Source: Janthinobacterium sp. (GTDB lineage Bacteria; Pseudomonadota; Gammaproteobacteria; Burkholderiales; Burkholderiaceae_D). Taken from it: a stretch of DNA of 64,000 bases. Below the pieces are notes generated by a model, which was not told the DNA's origin, made no database searches, and was given only the letters and a program-made list of their open reading frames with translations. The stretch spans positions 1 to 64,000 of the forward strand of contig PKWL01000095.1 in assembly GCA_003133225.1 (NCBI GenBank). Direction: 5' to 3'. The translations under genes and the position numbers were made by a program. Shown here piece by piece: positions 7,875 through 19,113 of the stretch (within the stretch, counting starts at the first letter, position 1; the number at the start of each line of letters is the position of its first letter).

Positions 7875-8545
7875 GCGCCCGCGCTCGCATTTTGAGGCGC
7901 CTGCGGGACGCGCCTCCAAGTAAGGAGGTGCCCCTGCCCGATGTCGCCGGCTGGTTCGCGGCGCACGCGCGCGGCGAAGATCTCGCGCGCCGCATCGCCC
8001 GCCTGCGCTACGCACTCGAAGGCGCGCACGCGGAGGTGCATGACACGACTGCCACCGAATGGCCTGCCCTGTTACTGAAAATCGCCGCTGCCAAGGGAGT
8101 GCGTACCTTACTGATCGGGACCGATTGCGCGCACGGCACCACCCTTCAAACGATGCCCGTTGTGGGCCTGCAGCTGGTCCCCTATGCATCAGCCATTGAA
8201 TCTTGGCGCGCCACCTTGTTCGACGGCATCGATGCCGGTCTGACGCTAGCTAAAAGCGCTATTGCAGAAAGCGGCAGTTTGATCCTGTGGCCGGACGCCA
8301 GCGAGCCGCGCCTGCTATCGTTGGTGCCGCCGCTGCATTTCGTCTTGCTCGACACGGCATCGATTCATGCCGATTTTCACTCGGCTCTAGGCGCCGAAAA
8401 CTGGAAAGACGGCCTGCCGGCCAACGCCCTACTCATCTCTGGCCCGTCCAAGACGGCCGACATCCAGCAAACCCTGGCCTACGGGGCCCACGGCCCGCGC
8501 GAGTTGATCGTGTTACTGCGCCACCCACAAGGAGGCGCGGCATGA
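7871..8545 (+). CDS. lutC: LutC/YkgG-type lactate utilisation protein
   Basis: A 224-residue LUD-domain protein (LutC/YkgG). The domain spans roughly residues 40-220, with the family features GVRTLLIGTD, GLTLAKSAIAESGSLIL and LLISGPSKTADIQQTL. In other bacteria LutC is required with LutA and LutB for L-lactate oxidation, although its chemical role is poorly defined. It starts inside the lutA stop (ATGA) and ends inside the lutB start (ATGA), so translation is likely coupled. Gene order A-C-B differs from the Bacillus order A-B-C but is common in proteobacteria. No signal peptide. Confidence 0.92.
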   Translation: MSARARILRRLRDAPPSKEVPLPDVAGWFAAHARGEDLARRIARLRYALEGAHAEVHDTTATEWPALLLKIAAAKGVRTLLIGTDCAHGTTLQTMPVVGLQLVPYASAIESWRATLFDGIDAGLTLAKSAIAESGSLILWPDASEPRLLSLVPPLHFVLLDTASIHADFHSALGAENWKDGLPANALLISGPSKTADIQQTLAYGAHGPRELIVLLRHPQGGAA

Positions 8546-9975
8546 GCCAGACTCTTCATTTCCAATCCGCCAGCCAATTTAAGGAGCGCTGCCGCACCGC
8601 CGTCAACGACGCCGCTCAGCGCCAGAATTTCCGAGGCGCGATGGACTTTCTGCAAGACAAACGGCGCGCGCAGTTTTCCGACGCAGAGGAAAGCGCGGGA
8701 CTACGCGAACTCGGCGAATCCATCCGCCGCTACAGCCTCGCCCACCTGCCCCAGCTGCTCGAGCGGCTCGAGGAAAACCTCAGCGCCAACGGCATCCGCG
8801 TGCACTGGGCCGAAAGCGCAGCCCAAGCCAATGCCATTGCCCTTCGCATCGCCCGCCGAGCGGGGGCGCGCCGCATCATCAAGGGCAAGTCGATGGTGAG
8901 CGAGGAAATCGGCTTCAATCACGCCATGCAAGACGCGGGTATTGAAGCGCTTGAATCGGACATGGGCGAATACATCGTGCAGCTAGCCGGCGAGGCGCCC
9001 TCCCATATCATCATGCCGGCCATCCACAAGACCAAGCAGGAGATCGCCGCCCTGTTTGCCGAAAAGATCCCGGGCACGCCCCTCAACGACGACGTCGATG
9101 CCTTAATTCTGATCGGGCGCCAGGCGTTGCGCCGCAAGTTTGCCGAGGCCGACATCGGCCTTTCCGGGGTCAATTTCGCGGTCGCCGAAAGCGGCACTTT
9201 GTGCCTCGTCGAAAATGAGGGCAACGGGCGCATGTGCACCACCGTACCACGCATCCATATTGCCATTACCGGCATCGAGAAGGTGGTGGAAAAACTCGAG
9301 CACGTGCCCCCGCTGTTTAGCCTACTAACGCGCTCGGCCACGGGCCAGGCGGTCACCACCTACCTCAACTTGATCAGCCGCCCGCGCCAGCCGGGCGAAA
9401 AGGATGGCCCGGAGGAGGTGCACCTGATTCTCCTCGACAATGGCCGTAGCCAAGCCTATGCCGACTTGCAACTGCGCGCCACGCTCCAATGTATCCGTTG
9501 CGGCGCTTGCATGAATCACTGCCCCGTGTATGCCCGCATCGGCGGCCATGCGTACGGCACCACCTATCCCGGCCCCATCGGCGCCATCATCTCACCCCAT
9601 TTGCTCGGCCTGGGCGCCACTTACCCGCTCGCGTTCGCCTCGACCTTGTGCGGCGCCTGCGTCGAAGTGTGCCCCGTGAAAATTCCCATCACCGATATCC
9701 TGATCCGCTTGCGTAATGAAGCGCAGGCGCGGCCAAGCAGCACGGCAGCGTCCTTGCGCGGCAGCGGCGCCGCCCGCACCGCCCTTGGCAGCGCCATCTG
9801 GCGCGGCTGGTCGCTGATCTATGGTCGGCTCGGATTGTACCGCCTGACATCGTGGCTCATGAGCCGCGGGCGCGCCTTGTCGCCTCCGGATCAAGGGGCC
9901 TGGACCGAAAGCCGCACCCCACTCAAGCCGGCGCCCAAACGCCTGCGCGACCTTCTCAAGGAGAAAGACCAATGA
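8542..9975 (+). CDS. lutB: LutB-type lactate utilisation Fe-S protein
   Basis: A 477-residue protein with an N-terminal LUD domain (about 70-300; includes KGKSMVSEEIGFNHA and GLSGVNFAVAESGT) and two ferredoxin-type 4Fe-4S motifs, CIRCGACMNHC at 317-327 and CGACVEVC at 370-377, followed by a DUF3390-like tail. It is the iron-sulfur core of the LutABC L-lactate oxidase. The frame is open far upstream, but the ATG at 8542, with GGAGG at 8531 and an ATGA overlap with lutC, is clearly the start. The stop overlaps the next gene's ATG at 9972 in the same way. Confidence 0.94.
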   Translation: MSQTLHFQSASQFKERCRTAVNDAAQRQNFRGAMDFLQDKRRAQFSDAEESAGLRELGESIRRYSLAHLPQLLERLEENLSANGIRVHWAESAAQANAIALRIARRAGARRIIKGKSMVSEEIGFNHAMQDAGIEALESDMGEYIVQLAGEAPSHIIMPAIHKTKQEIAALFAEKIPGTPLNDDVDALILIGRQALRRKFAEADIGLSGVNFAVAESGTLCLVENEGNGRMCTTVPRIHIAITGIEKVVEKLEHVPPLFSLLTRSATGQAVTTYLNLISRPRQPGEKDGPEEVHLILLDNGRSQAYADLQLRATLQCIRCGACMNHCPVYARIGGHAYGTTYPGPIGAIISPHLLGLGATYPLAFASTLCGACVEVCPVKIPITDILIRLRNEAQARPSSTAASLRGSGAARTALGSAIWRGWSLIYGRLGLYRLTSWLMSRGRALSPPDQGAWTESRTPLKPAPKRLRDLLKEKDQ

Positions 9976-12746
9976 GCCCGTTGATTCGCGACCTGAGCCG
10001 AATCTTGCCGCGGCGGCAAGTCATTACCGACCAGCTGCGCCGCCTCGCCTACGGCACGGACGCCAGCTTCTATCGCATGCTGCCCGAGGTCGTCGCGGTC
10101 GTCGAGTCCGAGCAGGAAGTGCAGGCGCTGCTGCGGGTGGCGCGCGTGCACGGACGGGCCTTGACCTTCCGCGCCGCCGGCACCAGTTTGTCGGGCCAGG
10201 CCGTCACCGACAGCGTGCTCGCCCTGATCGGCGAGGGTTTCGCCACTTGCGACATCGGGCCCGATGCCGCCACCGTGCGCGTCGGCCCCGGCATCATCGG
10301 TGGCGCGGTAAACGACCGCCTGGCCCCGTTCGGGCGCAAGATCGGTCCCGACCCAGCCTCGATCAACGCCTGCAAGATGGGCGGCATCGCCGCCAACAAC
10401 GCCTCCGGGATGTGCTGCGGCACGGCTCACAACAGCTACCGGACCTTGGCCGGTCTGCGCGTCATCCTCGCCGACGGCAGCGTGTTAGATACCGAGGATC
10501 CACCCAGCGTGCTGCGTTTCCGCACCAGCCACGCCGATTTGGTGGACCAATTGACGCGCCTGGGCGCTGCCACCCGCGCCGACGCCACCTTGGCCAATCG
10601 CATCCGCCACAAGTTCAAAATCAAGAACACGACCGGCTACAGCCTGAACGCCTTAGTCGACTACGAAGACGCGATCGACATTCTGGCCCACTTGATGATC
10701 GGCTCGGAGGGCACGCTGGGCTTCATCTCGCGCATCACTCTTCGCACCGTGGCCGAAGATCCGTGCAAGGCCAGCGCCCTGGTCTTCTTCCCCAGCATCG
10801 AGGCCGCCTGCGAGGCCGCCATCCGCCTCAAGCCCGAGCCGGTGTCTGCCGTCGAGCTGCTGGACCGGTCGGCCCTGCGTTCGGTCGAGCGCGAACCCAA
10901 GCTGCCGCCGGTAATGCGCGTTCTGGGCGACGATGCGGCCGCACTTCTCATCGAGGTGCGCGCCGCCGACAGCGCATTCCTGCAGCAGAAAATCGATGCG
11001 GCGCTGAGCGCTCTGGCGGGCATCGCCACGGTGGAACCTGCCGCCTTTTCCGTCGACCGCGCCACCTGCGAAATGTACTGGAAGGTGCGCAAGGGGACCT
11101 TCCCCTCGGTCGGCGCCATGCGTCGCCGCGGCACCACGGTCATCATCGAAGATGTCGCCTTCCCCATCGAGTCGCTGGCGGCGGCCACTCTTGACCTGCA
11201 GGCATTGCTGCGGCGCCACGGCTACAGCGAAGCGATCATCTTCGGCCATGCGCTTGAAGGCAACCTGCATTTCGTCTTCACCCAGGATTTCGGCGATCCT
11301 TTGCAAGTGAGCCGCTACGCCCGCTTTATGGAGGAGGTCTGCAAGCTCGTGGTCGGCAAGTATGACGGCTCGCTGAAAGCCGAGCATGGCACCGGGCGCA
11401 ACATGGCGCCCTTCGTCGAACTCGAGTGGGGCCGACAAGCGACCGACCTCATGCGCCAGATCAAGCAGCTGTTCGATCCCGAGCAACTGCTCAACCCCGG
11501 CGTCATTTTGAACGACGACCCACAGGCCCACTTGAAACATCTAAAGCCGATGCCGCCCGCCGCGGACGGTATCGATCGCTGCATCGAGTGTGGTTTTTGC
11601 GAGCCGTTATGCCCATCGCACGGACTGACGCTGTCGCCGCGCCAGCGCATTGTCAGCTGGCGCGAACTGTCGCGCCGCGCCGCCGCAGGCGAGGCGGGCG
11701 CCGACCTTAAGGCCGATTTCGCCTACCATGGTATCGACACCTGCGCCGGCTGCGGCCTGTGCGCGACGGCGTGCCCGGTGGGAATCGATACGGGCGATCT
11801 GACGCGCCGCCTGCGCAGCGACGCCCTCGGCCCGGCGGCGCGCCACATTGGCCAATGGACAGTGGGCAATTTTGGCAAGGTGGCGACTGCGTCGCGGGCG
11901 GCCTTGGCCGTCGGCCATGCCGTCGCGAGCGTACTCGGCGAAGGGCCCTGCGCGCGCCTATCGGCAGGCGCCTGGAAGCGCGGCATGCCACAGCCAGGGC
12001 GGGCGCCGCTCGCGCGCAGCGGCGACGGCGATCCGGTCGTATATTTTCCCGCCTGCGGCGGGCGCATCTTCGGCGCGAACACCCGCGGCGAGCCGACTTT
12101 GCCTGAAGTCGTGATGGAACTTCTGCTGCGCGCCGGCTATGCGCCACGCCTGCCGCAAGGCTTTGACACGCTCTGCTGCGGCCAGATGCTCAAAAGCAAG
12201 GGGATGGACGCGGAGGCGACGCAGATGGCCGATGCCGTCGGCGCCGCCTTGATGCAGGCGGCTGACGACGGCCGCGGCGGTTATTACCCTGTGATCATGG
12301 ACGCTAGCGCCTGCTCGGTGCGCATGCAAACGCATCTGGCCGGGCGCCTGCAATTGCTTGATTTTCACGAGTTCGCGCACGATGCCCTGCTGCCGCGCCT
12401 CCTCATCACCCAAAAGACGGGGCCCATCGCGCTCCACATCAACTGCAGCGTGCGCCGCGCGAAAACGGATACCAAGCTGCGCCGCCTGGTTGCAGCTTGC
12501 GCCGAACAAATCATCGAACCCGCCGGCGTCGCCTGCTGTGGTTTCGGCGGCGACCGCGGCTTCGCCGTGCCCGCCCTCAACGTCCACGCCCTGCGCAACG
12601 TGAAGGCGGCCCTACCGGCGAACTGTGACGAGGGCGTATCGACCAACCGCACCTGTGAAATCGGCCTGAGCGCGGAAACGGGGCGGCCCTACCGTTCCAT
12701 CGCCCATCTGCTGGAAGAATGCAGCCGGCCTTTTAGAGCTTGCTAA
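9972..12746 (+). CDS. FAD-linked D-lactate dehydrogenase with Fe-S/CCG domains
   Basis: A 924-residue enzyme. Residues about 35-260 form a FAD_binding_4 domain (FRAAGTSLSGQAV, IGPDPASINACKMGG, NNASG), about 270-520 the FAD-oxidase C domain (FGHALEGNLHFVF, KAEHGTGRN, FDPEQLLNPG). Then come two 4Fe-4S motifs, CIECGFCEPLC from 537 and CAGCGLCATAC from 591, and two CCG domains (DTLCCGQM near 735 and VACCGFGG near 854). This is the architecture of quinone-linked D-lactate/2-hydroxyacid dehydrogenases that combine GlcD-like and GlcF-like parts. It follows lutB with an ATGA overlap, so the operon serves both lactate isomers. Another 2-hydroxy acid as substrate is possible. Confidence 0.9.
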   Translation: MSPLIRDLSRILPRRQVITDQLRRLAYGTDASFYRMLPEVVAVVESEQEVQALLRVARVHGRALTFRAAGTSLSGQAVTDSVLALIGEGFATCDIGPDAATVRVGPGIIGGAVNDRLAPFGRKIGPDPASINACKMGGIAANNASGMCCGTAHNSYRTLAGLRVILADGSVLDTEDPPSVLRFRTSHADLVDQLTRLGAATRADATLANRIRHKFKIKNTTGYSLNALVDYEDAIDILAHLMIGSEGTLGFISRITLRTVAEDPCKASALVFFPSIEAACEAAIRLKPEPVSAVELLDRSALRSVEREPKLPPVMRVLGDDAAALLIEVRAADSAFLQQKIDAALSALAGIATVEPAAFSVDRATCEMYWKVRKGTFPSVGAMRRRGTTVIIEDVAFPIESLAAATLDLQALLRRHGYSEAIIFGHALEGNLHFVFTQDFGDPLQVSRYARFMEEVCKLVVGKYDGSLKAEHGTGRNMAPFVELEWGRQATDLMRQIKQLFDPEQLLNPGVILNDDPQAHLKHLKPMPPAADGIDRCIECGFCEPLCPSHGLTLSPRQRIVSWRELSRRAAAGEAGADLKADFAYHGIDTCAGCGLCATACPVGIDTGDLTRRLRSDALGPAARHIGQWTVGNFGKVATASRAALAVGHAVASVLGEGPCARLSAGAWKRGMPQPGRAPLARSGDGDPVVYFPACGGRIFGANTRGEPTLPEVVMELLLRAGYAPRLPQGFDTLCCGQMLKSKGMDAEATQMADAVGAALMQAADDGRGGYYPVIMDASACSVRMQTHLAGRLQLLDFHEFAHDALLPRLLITQKTGPIALHINCSVRRAKTDTKLRRLVAACAEQIIEPAGVACCGFGGDRGFAVPALNVHALRNVKAALPANCDEGVSTNRTCEIGLSAETGRPYRSIAHLLEECSRPFRAC

Positions 12747-12807
12747 TCACACCTAATAATAAAAATAGTAATGACACTCATTTCATTCACCAAGGAGGAG
12801 ACCTACC

Positions 12808-14448
12808 ATGCAGACCTGGCAACAAATTTACGATCCAATAGGCAACCAATGGCTGTCATCACTAGTTGCCGCCATCCCGATCATTTTTTTCTTCGTGGCC
12901 TTGGCCATCTTGCGCCTCAAGGGGCACGTCGCTAGCACCCTCACCGTCGTCCTGGCGCTACTGGTGGCGATTTTTTTCTATCACATGCCGCTTCCCATGG
13001 CGCTGGCGGCAGCCGCTTACGGCTTCCTGTACGGCCTGTGGCCGATCGCCTGGATCATCGTCACCGCCGTGTTTTTGTATCGGGTGACAGTCAAGACCGG
13101 GCAGTTCGAGATCATCCGCGCCTCCGTCGTATCCTTGACAGAAGACCAACGCTTGCAAATGCTGCTGGTCGGTTTTGCTTTCGGCGCATTCCTTGAAGGG
13201 GCTGCCGGCTTCGGCGCCCCCGTGGCCATCACCGCCGCCCTGCTGGTCGGGCTTGGCTTTAATCCCCTCTATGCCGCTGGCTTGTGCCTCATCACTAACA
13301 CGGCGCCGGTCGCCTTTGGCGCCATGGGCATTCCGATCACGGTCGCTGGGCAGATTACGGGCATCGAAGCGTTCAAGATCGGCCAAATGGCCGGTCGCCA
13401 GCTGCCCTTGCTGTCGGTCCTCATCCCGTGCTGGGTCATCCTCATCATGGACGGCTGGCGCGGCGTGCGCGAGACGTGGCCGGCAATCTTGGTTACCGGG
13501 GTGAGCTTCGCCGTGACCCAGTTTTTTACGGCCAACTTTATCGGCCCGGAACTGCCTGACATCACGTCCGCCCTGGTTAGCCTCATTTCCTTGGCGACCT
13601 TTCTGAAGTTCTGGAAACCCAAGCGCATCTTCCGTTTTGCCGGCCAGGAAGTCACGGTGAAAGTCCAAAGCCACTCGCCCGGGAAAGTGTTCAAAGCCTG
13701 GTCGCCCTTCCTCATTTTGACGCTTTTCGTCACCCTATGGTCGCTCAAGCCCTTCAAGGCGCTTTTCGGCAAGGGGGCGGCCTTGGCCTGGACCGTCATC
13801 AACATGCCGGTGCCGATGCTCGACAAGCTGGTCATCAAGATGCCACCCATCGTCAAGGTCGCCAACGCCTATCCCGCCGTATACTCGTTTAACTGGCTAG
13901 CTGCGACCGGCACCGCGATCTTGCTCGCGGCCATCGTCACCGTCCTGTTGCTGCGCATGAAGGCGCTGGACGCCGTCAAGACATTCGGCCAGACCATCAC
14001 CGAGTTGTCACGCCCGATTTATTCGATCGGCATGGTGCTCGCCTTCGCCTTCGTCGCCAACTATTCTGGGCTGTCCTCGACGCTGGCGCTGCTGCTGGCG
14101 GGAACTGGCGCCGCTTTCCCATTCTTCTCGCCTTTCCTCGGCTGGCTGGGCGTTTTCTTGACCGGCTCGGATACCTCTTCGAACGCCTTGTTTTGCAATC
14201 TGCAAGCAACTACGGCGCACCAGATTGGCGTCTCCGACACCTTGCTGGTGGCAGCGAATACGACCGGTGGCGTCACCGCCAAGATGATCTCGCCGCAGTC
14301 GATCGCCGTCGCCTGCGCCGCCGTCGGCCTGGTGGGGCGAGAAGCTGACCTGTTCCGCTTTACCGTCAAGCACAGTTTGATGCTTGCCGGGCTGGTCGGT
14401 CTAATCACCTTGGCGCAGGCCTATCTTTTGCCGTGGATGATACCGTAA
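12808..14448 (+). CDS. lldP: L-lactate permease (LctP family)
   Basis: A 546-residue very hydrophobic protein with roughly 12-14 membrane segments. Family hallmarks are [17 protein letters not shown] (about residues 125-142), [10 protein letters not shown] and [16 protein letters not shown] near the C-terminus. LctP/LldP permeases take up L- and D-lactate and glycolate by proton symport. It lies 61 bp downstream of the dehydrogenase on the same strand with AAGGAGGAG before the ATG, so it is the last gene of the lut operon. The stretch before it is AT-rich but shows no separate promoter that I can defend. Confidence 0.94.
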   Translation: MQTWQQIYDPIGNQWLSSLVAAIPIIFFFVALAILRLKGHVASTLTVVLALLVAIFFYHMPLPMALAAAAYGFLYGLWPIAWIIVTAVFLYRVTVKTGQFEIIRASVVSLTEDQRLQMLLVGFAFGAFLEGAAGFGAPVAITAALLVGLGFNPLYAAGLCLITNTAPVAFGAMGIPITVAGQITGIEAFKIGQMAGRQLPLLSVLIPCWVILIMDGWRGVRETWPAILVTGVSFAVTQFFTANFIGPELPDITSALVSLISLATFLKFWKPKRIFRFAGQEVTVKVQSHSPGKVFKAWSPFLILTLFVTLWSLKPFKALFGKGAALAWTVINMPVPMLDKLVIKMPPIVKVANAYPAVYSFNWLAATGTAILLAAIVTVLLLRMKALDAVKTFGQTITELSRPIYSIGMVLAFAFVANYSGLSSTLALLLAGTGAAFPFFSPFLGWLGVFLTGSDTSSNALFCNLQATTAHQIGVSDTLLVAANTTGGVTAKMISPQSIAVACAAVGLVGREADLFRFTVKHSLMLAGLVGLITLAQAYLLPWMIP

Positions 14449-14832
14449 CAGGGGCGCCTTGGAAGTGCTAGCGCCTGCGCTCAACGGGAGCAGGCCCGGC
14501 CTTTGATTGATGGGCGCGCGCAACCATGCGGCCCTCTAGCGCCGCGCGGCTGCGGCCAGACAACTGCGGTGCGATGAACCTACGGCGGCGCGCCACCGCG
14601 AAACTGGCCCCGGCCGATGCCCCCGGCATCCGCGCGCCCGCCAATGGGTCGGGCCAATAACGCCCTCATGCAATGACTTACCAAGGCTCGCAAGAATCGA
14701 TACTGCCAACGAGACGCGACCCAGCGCCCAGGCCATGCGCGTCGGCGGCCCTGTTGCAAGATGCCGATAAGGACCATTGCCGAGATGGGTCTGGTGACAA
14801 AAAACAATGCACTGACTTGGAGAAGCAAGCTC
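14449..14832. other. Intergenic region after lldP
   Basis: About 380 bp between lldP and the chemoreceptor. No gene and no hairpin with a T-run were found. It presumably contains the chemoreceptor promoter. Confidence 0.5.
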
Positions 14833-16470
14833 ATGAACAATCTAAAAATTTCCACGCGCCTCAATCTCGGTTTTGGCGTGATCATCGCGCTGTTTCTGGT
14901 GCTGGCCGGAGCGAGCGCATGGCGCATCCAACTGGCCGCGGCAGCGACGGCGCGCATGGAAAACTGCGCCCTCCTTTTGCAGTTGGCAGGCAACTGGCAC
15001 GGTGACGTGCGGCAGAACTCAGCGCGTTCCCTGGCGGTCGGGTATTCAGAGGGCGCGACCGTGCTCGATTTTTTCAAGGAGGCGATGGCCGCCACATCGC
15101 GTGAGACGAGCGAGACGCAAAGGGAATTTCTGGCCCAAGTGCACAACGGCGAGTCGAGAAAACGGGTCGAGAATGTGGGGCGGGTTCGCCAAGCGTGGCT
15201 TGCCAGCCGCGACCAGGTCAATGCCTTGAAGGCTGGCGGCAACGGCAGTGGCGCTAGGGCTTTGGTACAAAACCAATTGGTGCCGCTCACGGCAGACTAC
15301 ATTCGCGCCACGCAGCTGCTAGTTGACGGGGAAGCTGCCAATGTGCGGGCGGCGCAGCAGGAGGTCACCGGGATGTTCCGGCAGCTCTATGTCCTAGGTG
15401 CGCTACTCCTGGCGATTGCCTTCGCCGCCGCCGTGTTTACCAGCAGGAGTTTATCTTGCTGCATCGCGCGCGGTATCGGGACGGCGCTCGATGCAGCGCA
15501 GCGCATTGGCGCAGGCGACTTGACGCGGCCCGTGCATGCCTCTAGCAATGATGAAATCGGGCGCCTCCTTCAAGCCCTGTCAGGCATGCAGGAAAACCTG
15601 GTGCAGATCGTCGCCAACGTGCGCCGCGGTACCGCCGCCATCGCCACCGCCTCCGGCCAGATCGCGGCCGGCAATCTCGATTTGTCCTCGCGCACGGAGC
15701 AGCAAGCTAGTTCGCTGGAACAAACGGCGGCGTCGGTGGAGGAATTAACCAGTACCGTGAAACATAATGCGGAGCATGCGCGCCAAGCCAACCAACTGGC
15801 CGTGTCCGCCTCCGATGTCGCGAAAAAAGGGGGCGCCGTGGTGGCGCAAGTGGTCGACACGATGGCCTTGATCAACGCTTCGTCGAAAAAGATCGCCGAC
15901 ATCATCGGCGTCATCGACGGCATCGCATTCCAGACCAATATTCTGGCGCTGAATGCGGCCGTGGAAGCGGCCCGCGCCGGCGAGGAGGGGCGCGGGTTCG
16001 CCGTCGTCGCGAGCGAAGTGCGCAGCTTAGCGCAGCGCTCGGCGGCGGCCGCGAAAGAAATCAAGGCCTTGATCGGCGACTCCGTAGAAAAAGTCGATGC
16101 CGGCGCCAAGCTGGTCGATCAAGCGGGCGCCACCATGGGCGAGATCGTGGAAAGCGTGAAAAAAGTGACCGCCATCATTGGGGAAATTACGGCCGCCAGC
16201 ACCGAGCAGAGCGCGGGCATCGAGCAGATCAATGCGGCCCTCACGCAAATGGACCAGGTCACGCAGCAGAATGCCGCCCTGGTGGAAGAAGCCGCGGCCG
16301 CCGCCAGCTCGCTGCAAGATCAGGCCGGCAACCTCGAGCAGGTGGTCGGCGTGTTCAAGCTCGATGGCAGCAGTGCGGCGACGCCGCCGCGCACCGCGCT
16401 GCCCGTCCGACTTTGCGCGGGCGCATGGTCGGACGGCAGCGCACTGGGCTTAAGACGCGGCCGCAATTGA
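14833..16470 (+). CDS. Methyl-accepting chemotaxis protein
   Basis: A 545-residue transmembrane chemoreceptor. A first membrane helix (about residues 10-32) is followed by a four-helix-bundle periplasmic sensor (about 35-190), a second helix (about 192-212, [18 protein letters not shown]), a HAMP domain (about 215-268) and the cytoplasmic signalling hairpin. The tip sequence [17 protein letters not shown] with [12 protein letters not shown] is the CheW/CheA contact region and is intact. ATG at 14833 follows GGAGAAGC; an open frame upstream to 14761 has no sign of use. There is no CheR-binding pentapeptide at the C-terminus. Next to the lactate genes, but no evidence links its ligand to lactate. 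Confidence 0.92.
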   Translation: MNNLKISTRLNLGFGVIIALFLVLAGASAWRIQLAAAATARMENCALLLQLAGNWHGDVRQNSARSLAVGYSEGATVLDFFKEAMAATSRETSETQREFLAQVHNGESRKRVENVGRVRQAWLASRDQVNALKAGGNGSGARALVQNQLVPLTADYIRATQLLVDGEAANVRAAQQEVTGMFRQLYVLGALLLAIAFAAAVFTSRSLSCCIARGIGTALDAAQRIGAGDLTRPVHASSNDEIGRLLQALSGMQENLVQIVANVRRGTAAIATASGQIAAGNLDLSSRTEQQASSLEQTAASVEELTSTVKHNAEHARQANQLAVSASDVAKKGGAVVAQVVDTMALINASSKKIADIIGVIDGIAFQTNILALNAAVEAARAGEEGRGFAVVASEVRSLAQRSAAAAKEIKALIGDSVEKVDAGAKLVDQAGATMGEIVESVKKVTAIIGEITAASTEQSAGIEQINAALTQMDQVTQQNAALVEEAAAAASSLQDQAGNLEQVVGVFKLDGSSAATPPRTALPVRLCAGAWSDGSALGLRRGRN

Positions 16471-16564
16471 CCGGGATCCAATGCGGCAGCGCGGTTTGCC
16501 ACAGGCAGTTACGAAACATAGCGTCAGAGCCATGCTTTTGACATTGCGTGAACGGCGCGCCGGC

Positions 16565-18676
16565 TTAGCGAGCGGGTCGCGCCGGCGTCGCGATCTGCTC
16601 CAAGATATGGCGCGGCACGCCCGAGTAATGCTTAAATTCCATAGTGTAGGTCGAGCGCCCCTGCGTTAGCGAACGCAAGGTGGTCGCATAGCCGAACATG
16701 TCGGCCAGCGGAACCTGCGCCCGTACGATCCGCCCCGCTCCGCCAGGAATGTCGTCTACGCCTTGCACCATGCCGCGCCGCGCTGTCAAGTCGCCCATCA
16801 CGTTGCCGATGAACTCTTCCGACGTTTCCACTTCAACTTGCATAATCGGTTCTAGCAAGGCCGGATGAGCGCGCCGCAAACCGTCCTTAAATGCGATCGA
16901 GGCGGCCATGCGGAACGCGTTTTCGTTTGAGTCGACGTCATGGTAAGAGCCAAAGGTCAGCGTGACTCTCACATCGACTACCGGGTAGCCGGCCAGAACG
17001 CCGGACTTGAGCGTCTCGCGCACGCCCTTGTCCACGGCCGGAATGAATTCACGCGGCACCGCGCCGCCTTTGACCGCGTCAACGAATTCATAACCCTTGC
17101 CCGGCGCCAGTGGCTCGAGCGTGAGCACCACGTGGCCGTACTGCCCACGCCCGCCCGACTGCTTGATGAACTTGCCTTCGACATTGTCAACCGCCACGCG
17201 AATCGTCTCTCGATACGCCACCTGAGGTTTGCCGACGTTGGCCTCGACGCCGAACTCACGCCGCATGCGATCTACCAGTATCTCCAGATGCAACTCGCCC
17301 ATGCCCGACATGATGGTCTGCCCCGATTCTTCATCGGTATGGACATGGAACGACGGGTCTTCTTGCGCCAGCCGGCTAAGAGCAATGCCCATCTTTTCCT
17401 GGTCCGCCTTGGTCTTCGGTTCGACCGCCTGCGAAATGACGGGCTCCGGGAAGACCATCTTTTCGAGCACGATGATATGCTCGGGCGCGCACAGCGTGTC
17501 GCCCGTCGTCACAGACTTGAGGCCGACGGCCGCCGCGATGTCGCCGGCGTACACCTCCTTAATTTCTTTGCGCTCGTTGGCATGCATTTGCAGGATCCGG
17601 CCCAGCCTTTCCTTCTGGCTCTTGGTTGGGTTGTATACCGTATCGCCCGAATTGACCACTCCGGAATAGACGCGGAAAAACGTCAGTTGGCCGACAAACG
17701 GGTCGGTCATGATCTTGAATGCGAGGGCGGAAAAATGCTCATCGTCGGCCGCGTGGCGCTCGACTTCCCGATCGTGCTCGTCATGGCCGATGATCGGCGG
17801 CACTTCCAGCGGTGACGGCAAATAGTCGATCACCGCGTCTAGCATGGCTTGCACGCCCTTGTTTTTAAACGCGCTGCCGCACAGCATCGGCACGATCTCG
17901 TTTCTGATCGTGCGTAGGCGCAGTCCGCGCTTGATCTCCTCCTCACTGAGCGGCTCGCCGATCAAGTATTTTTCAGTCAATTCCAGGGTCGCGTCGGCGG
18001 CCTGCTCGATCATGTTATCGCGCCACTGCTGGGCCAGCGTTTGCATTTCCGGCGGGATGTCCGTTTCGGTAAATTGCACACCCTGGCTGGCCTCGTCCCA
18101 GATGATGGCTCGCATCCTGACCAGGTCAATTACCCCCTGAAACTGCTCTTCGGTCCCGAGCGGGATCTGCACCGGCACCGCCAGCCCCGCCAGGCGATCG
18201 CGGATCTGCTGCCGGACGCGGAAAAAATTGGCACCGACGCGGTCCATCTTGTTGATGAAAGCAAGGCGCGGCACGCCGTATTTGTTGGCTTGGCGCCAAA
18301 CGGTTTCCGATTGCGGCTGGACGCCGCCGACCGCGTCGTACACCATCACCGCACCGTCGAGCACGCGCATGGAACGCTCCACTTCAATGGTGAAGTCGAC
18401 ATGGCCTGGGGTGTCGATGATGTTGATGCGGTACTCGGGCAAATTGCCGGCCATGCCTTTCCAGAAGGTGGTAGTGGCCGCCGAAGTGATCGTGATGCCG
18501 CGCTCCTGTTCCTGCTCCATCCAGTCCATAGTCGCCGCGCCATCGTGCACTTCGCCAATCTTGTGATTGACGCCCGTATAAAAAAGGATGCGCTCGGTCG
18601 TTGTCGTCTTGCCGGCATCGATGTGGGCGCTAATGCCGATGTTGCGGTACCGGGCAATAGGTGTCTTGCGAGCCAT
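16565..18676 (-). CDS. fusA: Translation elongation factor G
   Basis: A 703-residue EF-G of normal length. The G domain has [12 protein letters not shown] (G1, residues 17-28), DTPGHVDF (G3) and NKMDR (G4); domains II-V follow, with [10 protein letters not shown] and the C-terminal [16 protein letters not shown] and [11 protein letters not shown] catalyses ribosomal translocation and, with RRF, ribosome recycling. ATG at 18676 follows GGAG eight bases upstream. It is not next to rpsL, rpsG or tuf, so this is likely the stand-alone second copy that many Burkholderiales carry rather than the str-operon gene. All GTPase motifs are intact, so it should be functional. It converges on the chemoreceptor gene. 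Confidence 0.95.
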   Translation of the reverse strand: MARKTPIARYRNIGISAHIDAGKTTTTERILFYTGVNHKIGEVHDGAATMDWMEQEQERGITITSAATTTFWKGMAGNLPEYRINIIDTPGHVDFTIEVERSMRVLDGAVMVYDAVGGVQPQSETVWRQANKYGVPRLAFINKMDRVGANFFRVRQQIRDRLAGLAVPVQIPLGTEEQFQGVIDLVRMRAIIWDEASQGVQFTETDIPPEMQTLAQQWRDNMIEQAADATLELTEKYLIGEPLSEEEIKRGLRLRTIRNEIVPMLCGSAFKNKGVQAMLDAVIDYLPSPLEVPPIIGHDEHDREVERHAADDEHFSALAFKIMTDPFVGQLTFFRVYSGVVNSGDTVYNPTKSQKERLGRILQMHANERKEIKEVYAGDIAAAVGLKSVTTGDTLCAPEHIIVLEKMVFPEPVISQAVEPKTKADQEKMGIALSRLAQEDPSFHVHTDEESGQTIMSGMGELHLEILVDRMRREFGVEANVGKPQVAYRETIRVAVDNVEGKFIKQSGGRGQYGHVVLTLEPLAPGKGYEFVDAVKGGAVPREFIPAVDKGVRETLKSGVLAGYPVVDVRVTLTFGSYHDVDSNENAFRMAASIAFKDGLRRAHPALLEPIMQVEVETSEEFIGNVMGDLTARRGMVQGVDDIPGGAGRIVRAQVPLADMFGYATTLRSLTQGRSTYTMEFKHYSGVPRHILEQIATPARPAR

Positions 18677-19113
18677 CACAATTTCTCCGTAACTGTAGCT
18701 CTTTAAGCTCTCTAGCGCGCCAGGAGCATGTTCATGCGCGAATGCGAACAGCATCCGCTGTCCGCCTGCCGCTCCGGTCTGCATTTGGCGCCAGACGCGC
18801 CTTCGAACTTGCGCAGCTGCTGTGGCGCAACACGCCGACAGCTCACCTTAGCAACAAAAATATACCCGTTTTTTTTCATTTTAGTCCAACCCCGTTTGCG
18901 CCACATCAGCGGAAGGCAAAATCAATTCAGTCAAGGCATGCACAGCCGTCATTGCATGTTGGCAGACAACATGTTGGCAGATAAAATGCGATGAAATCGA
19001 GGGCGTGCGTGGGCCCATCCGCCCGGTGCGCGCACAGGCGGCATCGGCCGCCTTGCCGCCGAGGGATAGAAATTGTCCAAACGGAGCGCACCGGCGCCCA
19101 AGAACAGCTAACT
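18677..19113. other. Intergenic region upstream of fusA
   Basis: No gene recognised in about 440 bp. It holds the fusA promoter region, a stretch of T residues near 18870-18890, and the 15-bp tandem duplication at 18955-18984. Confidence 0.5.
18955..18984. repeat. 15-bp tandem duplication
   Basis: CATGTTGGCAGAYAA occurs twice head to tail (18955-18969 and 18970-18984), the copies differing only at Y. It could be a slippage product or paired binding sites; nothing else supports either. Confidence 0.7.
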
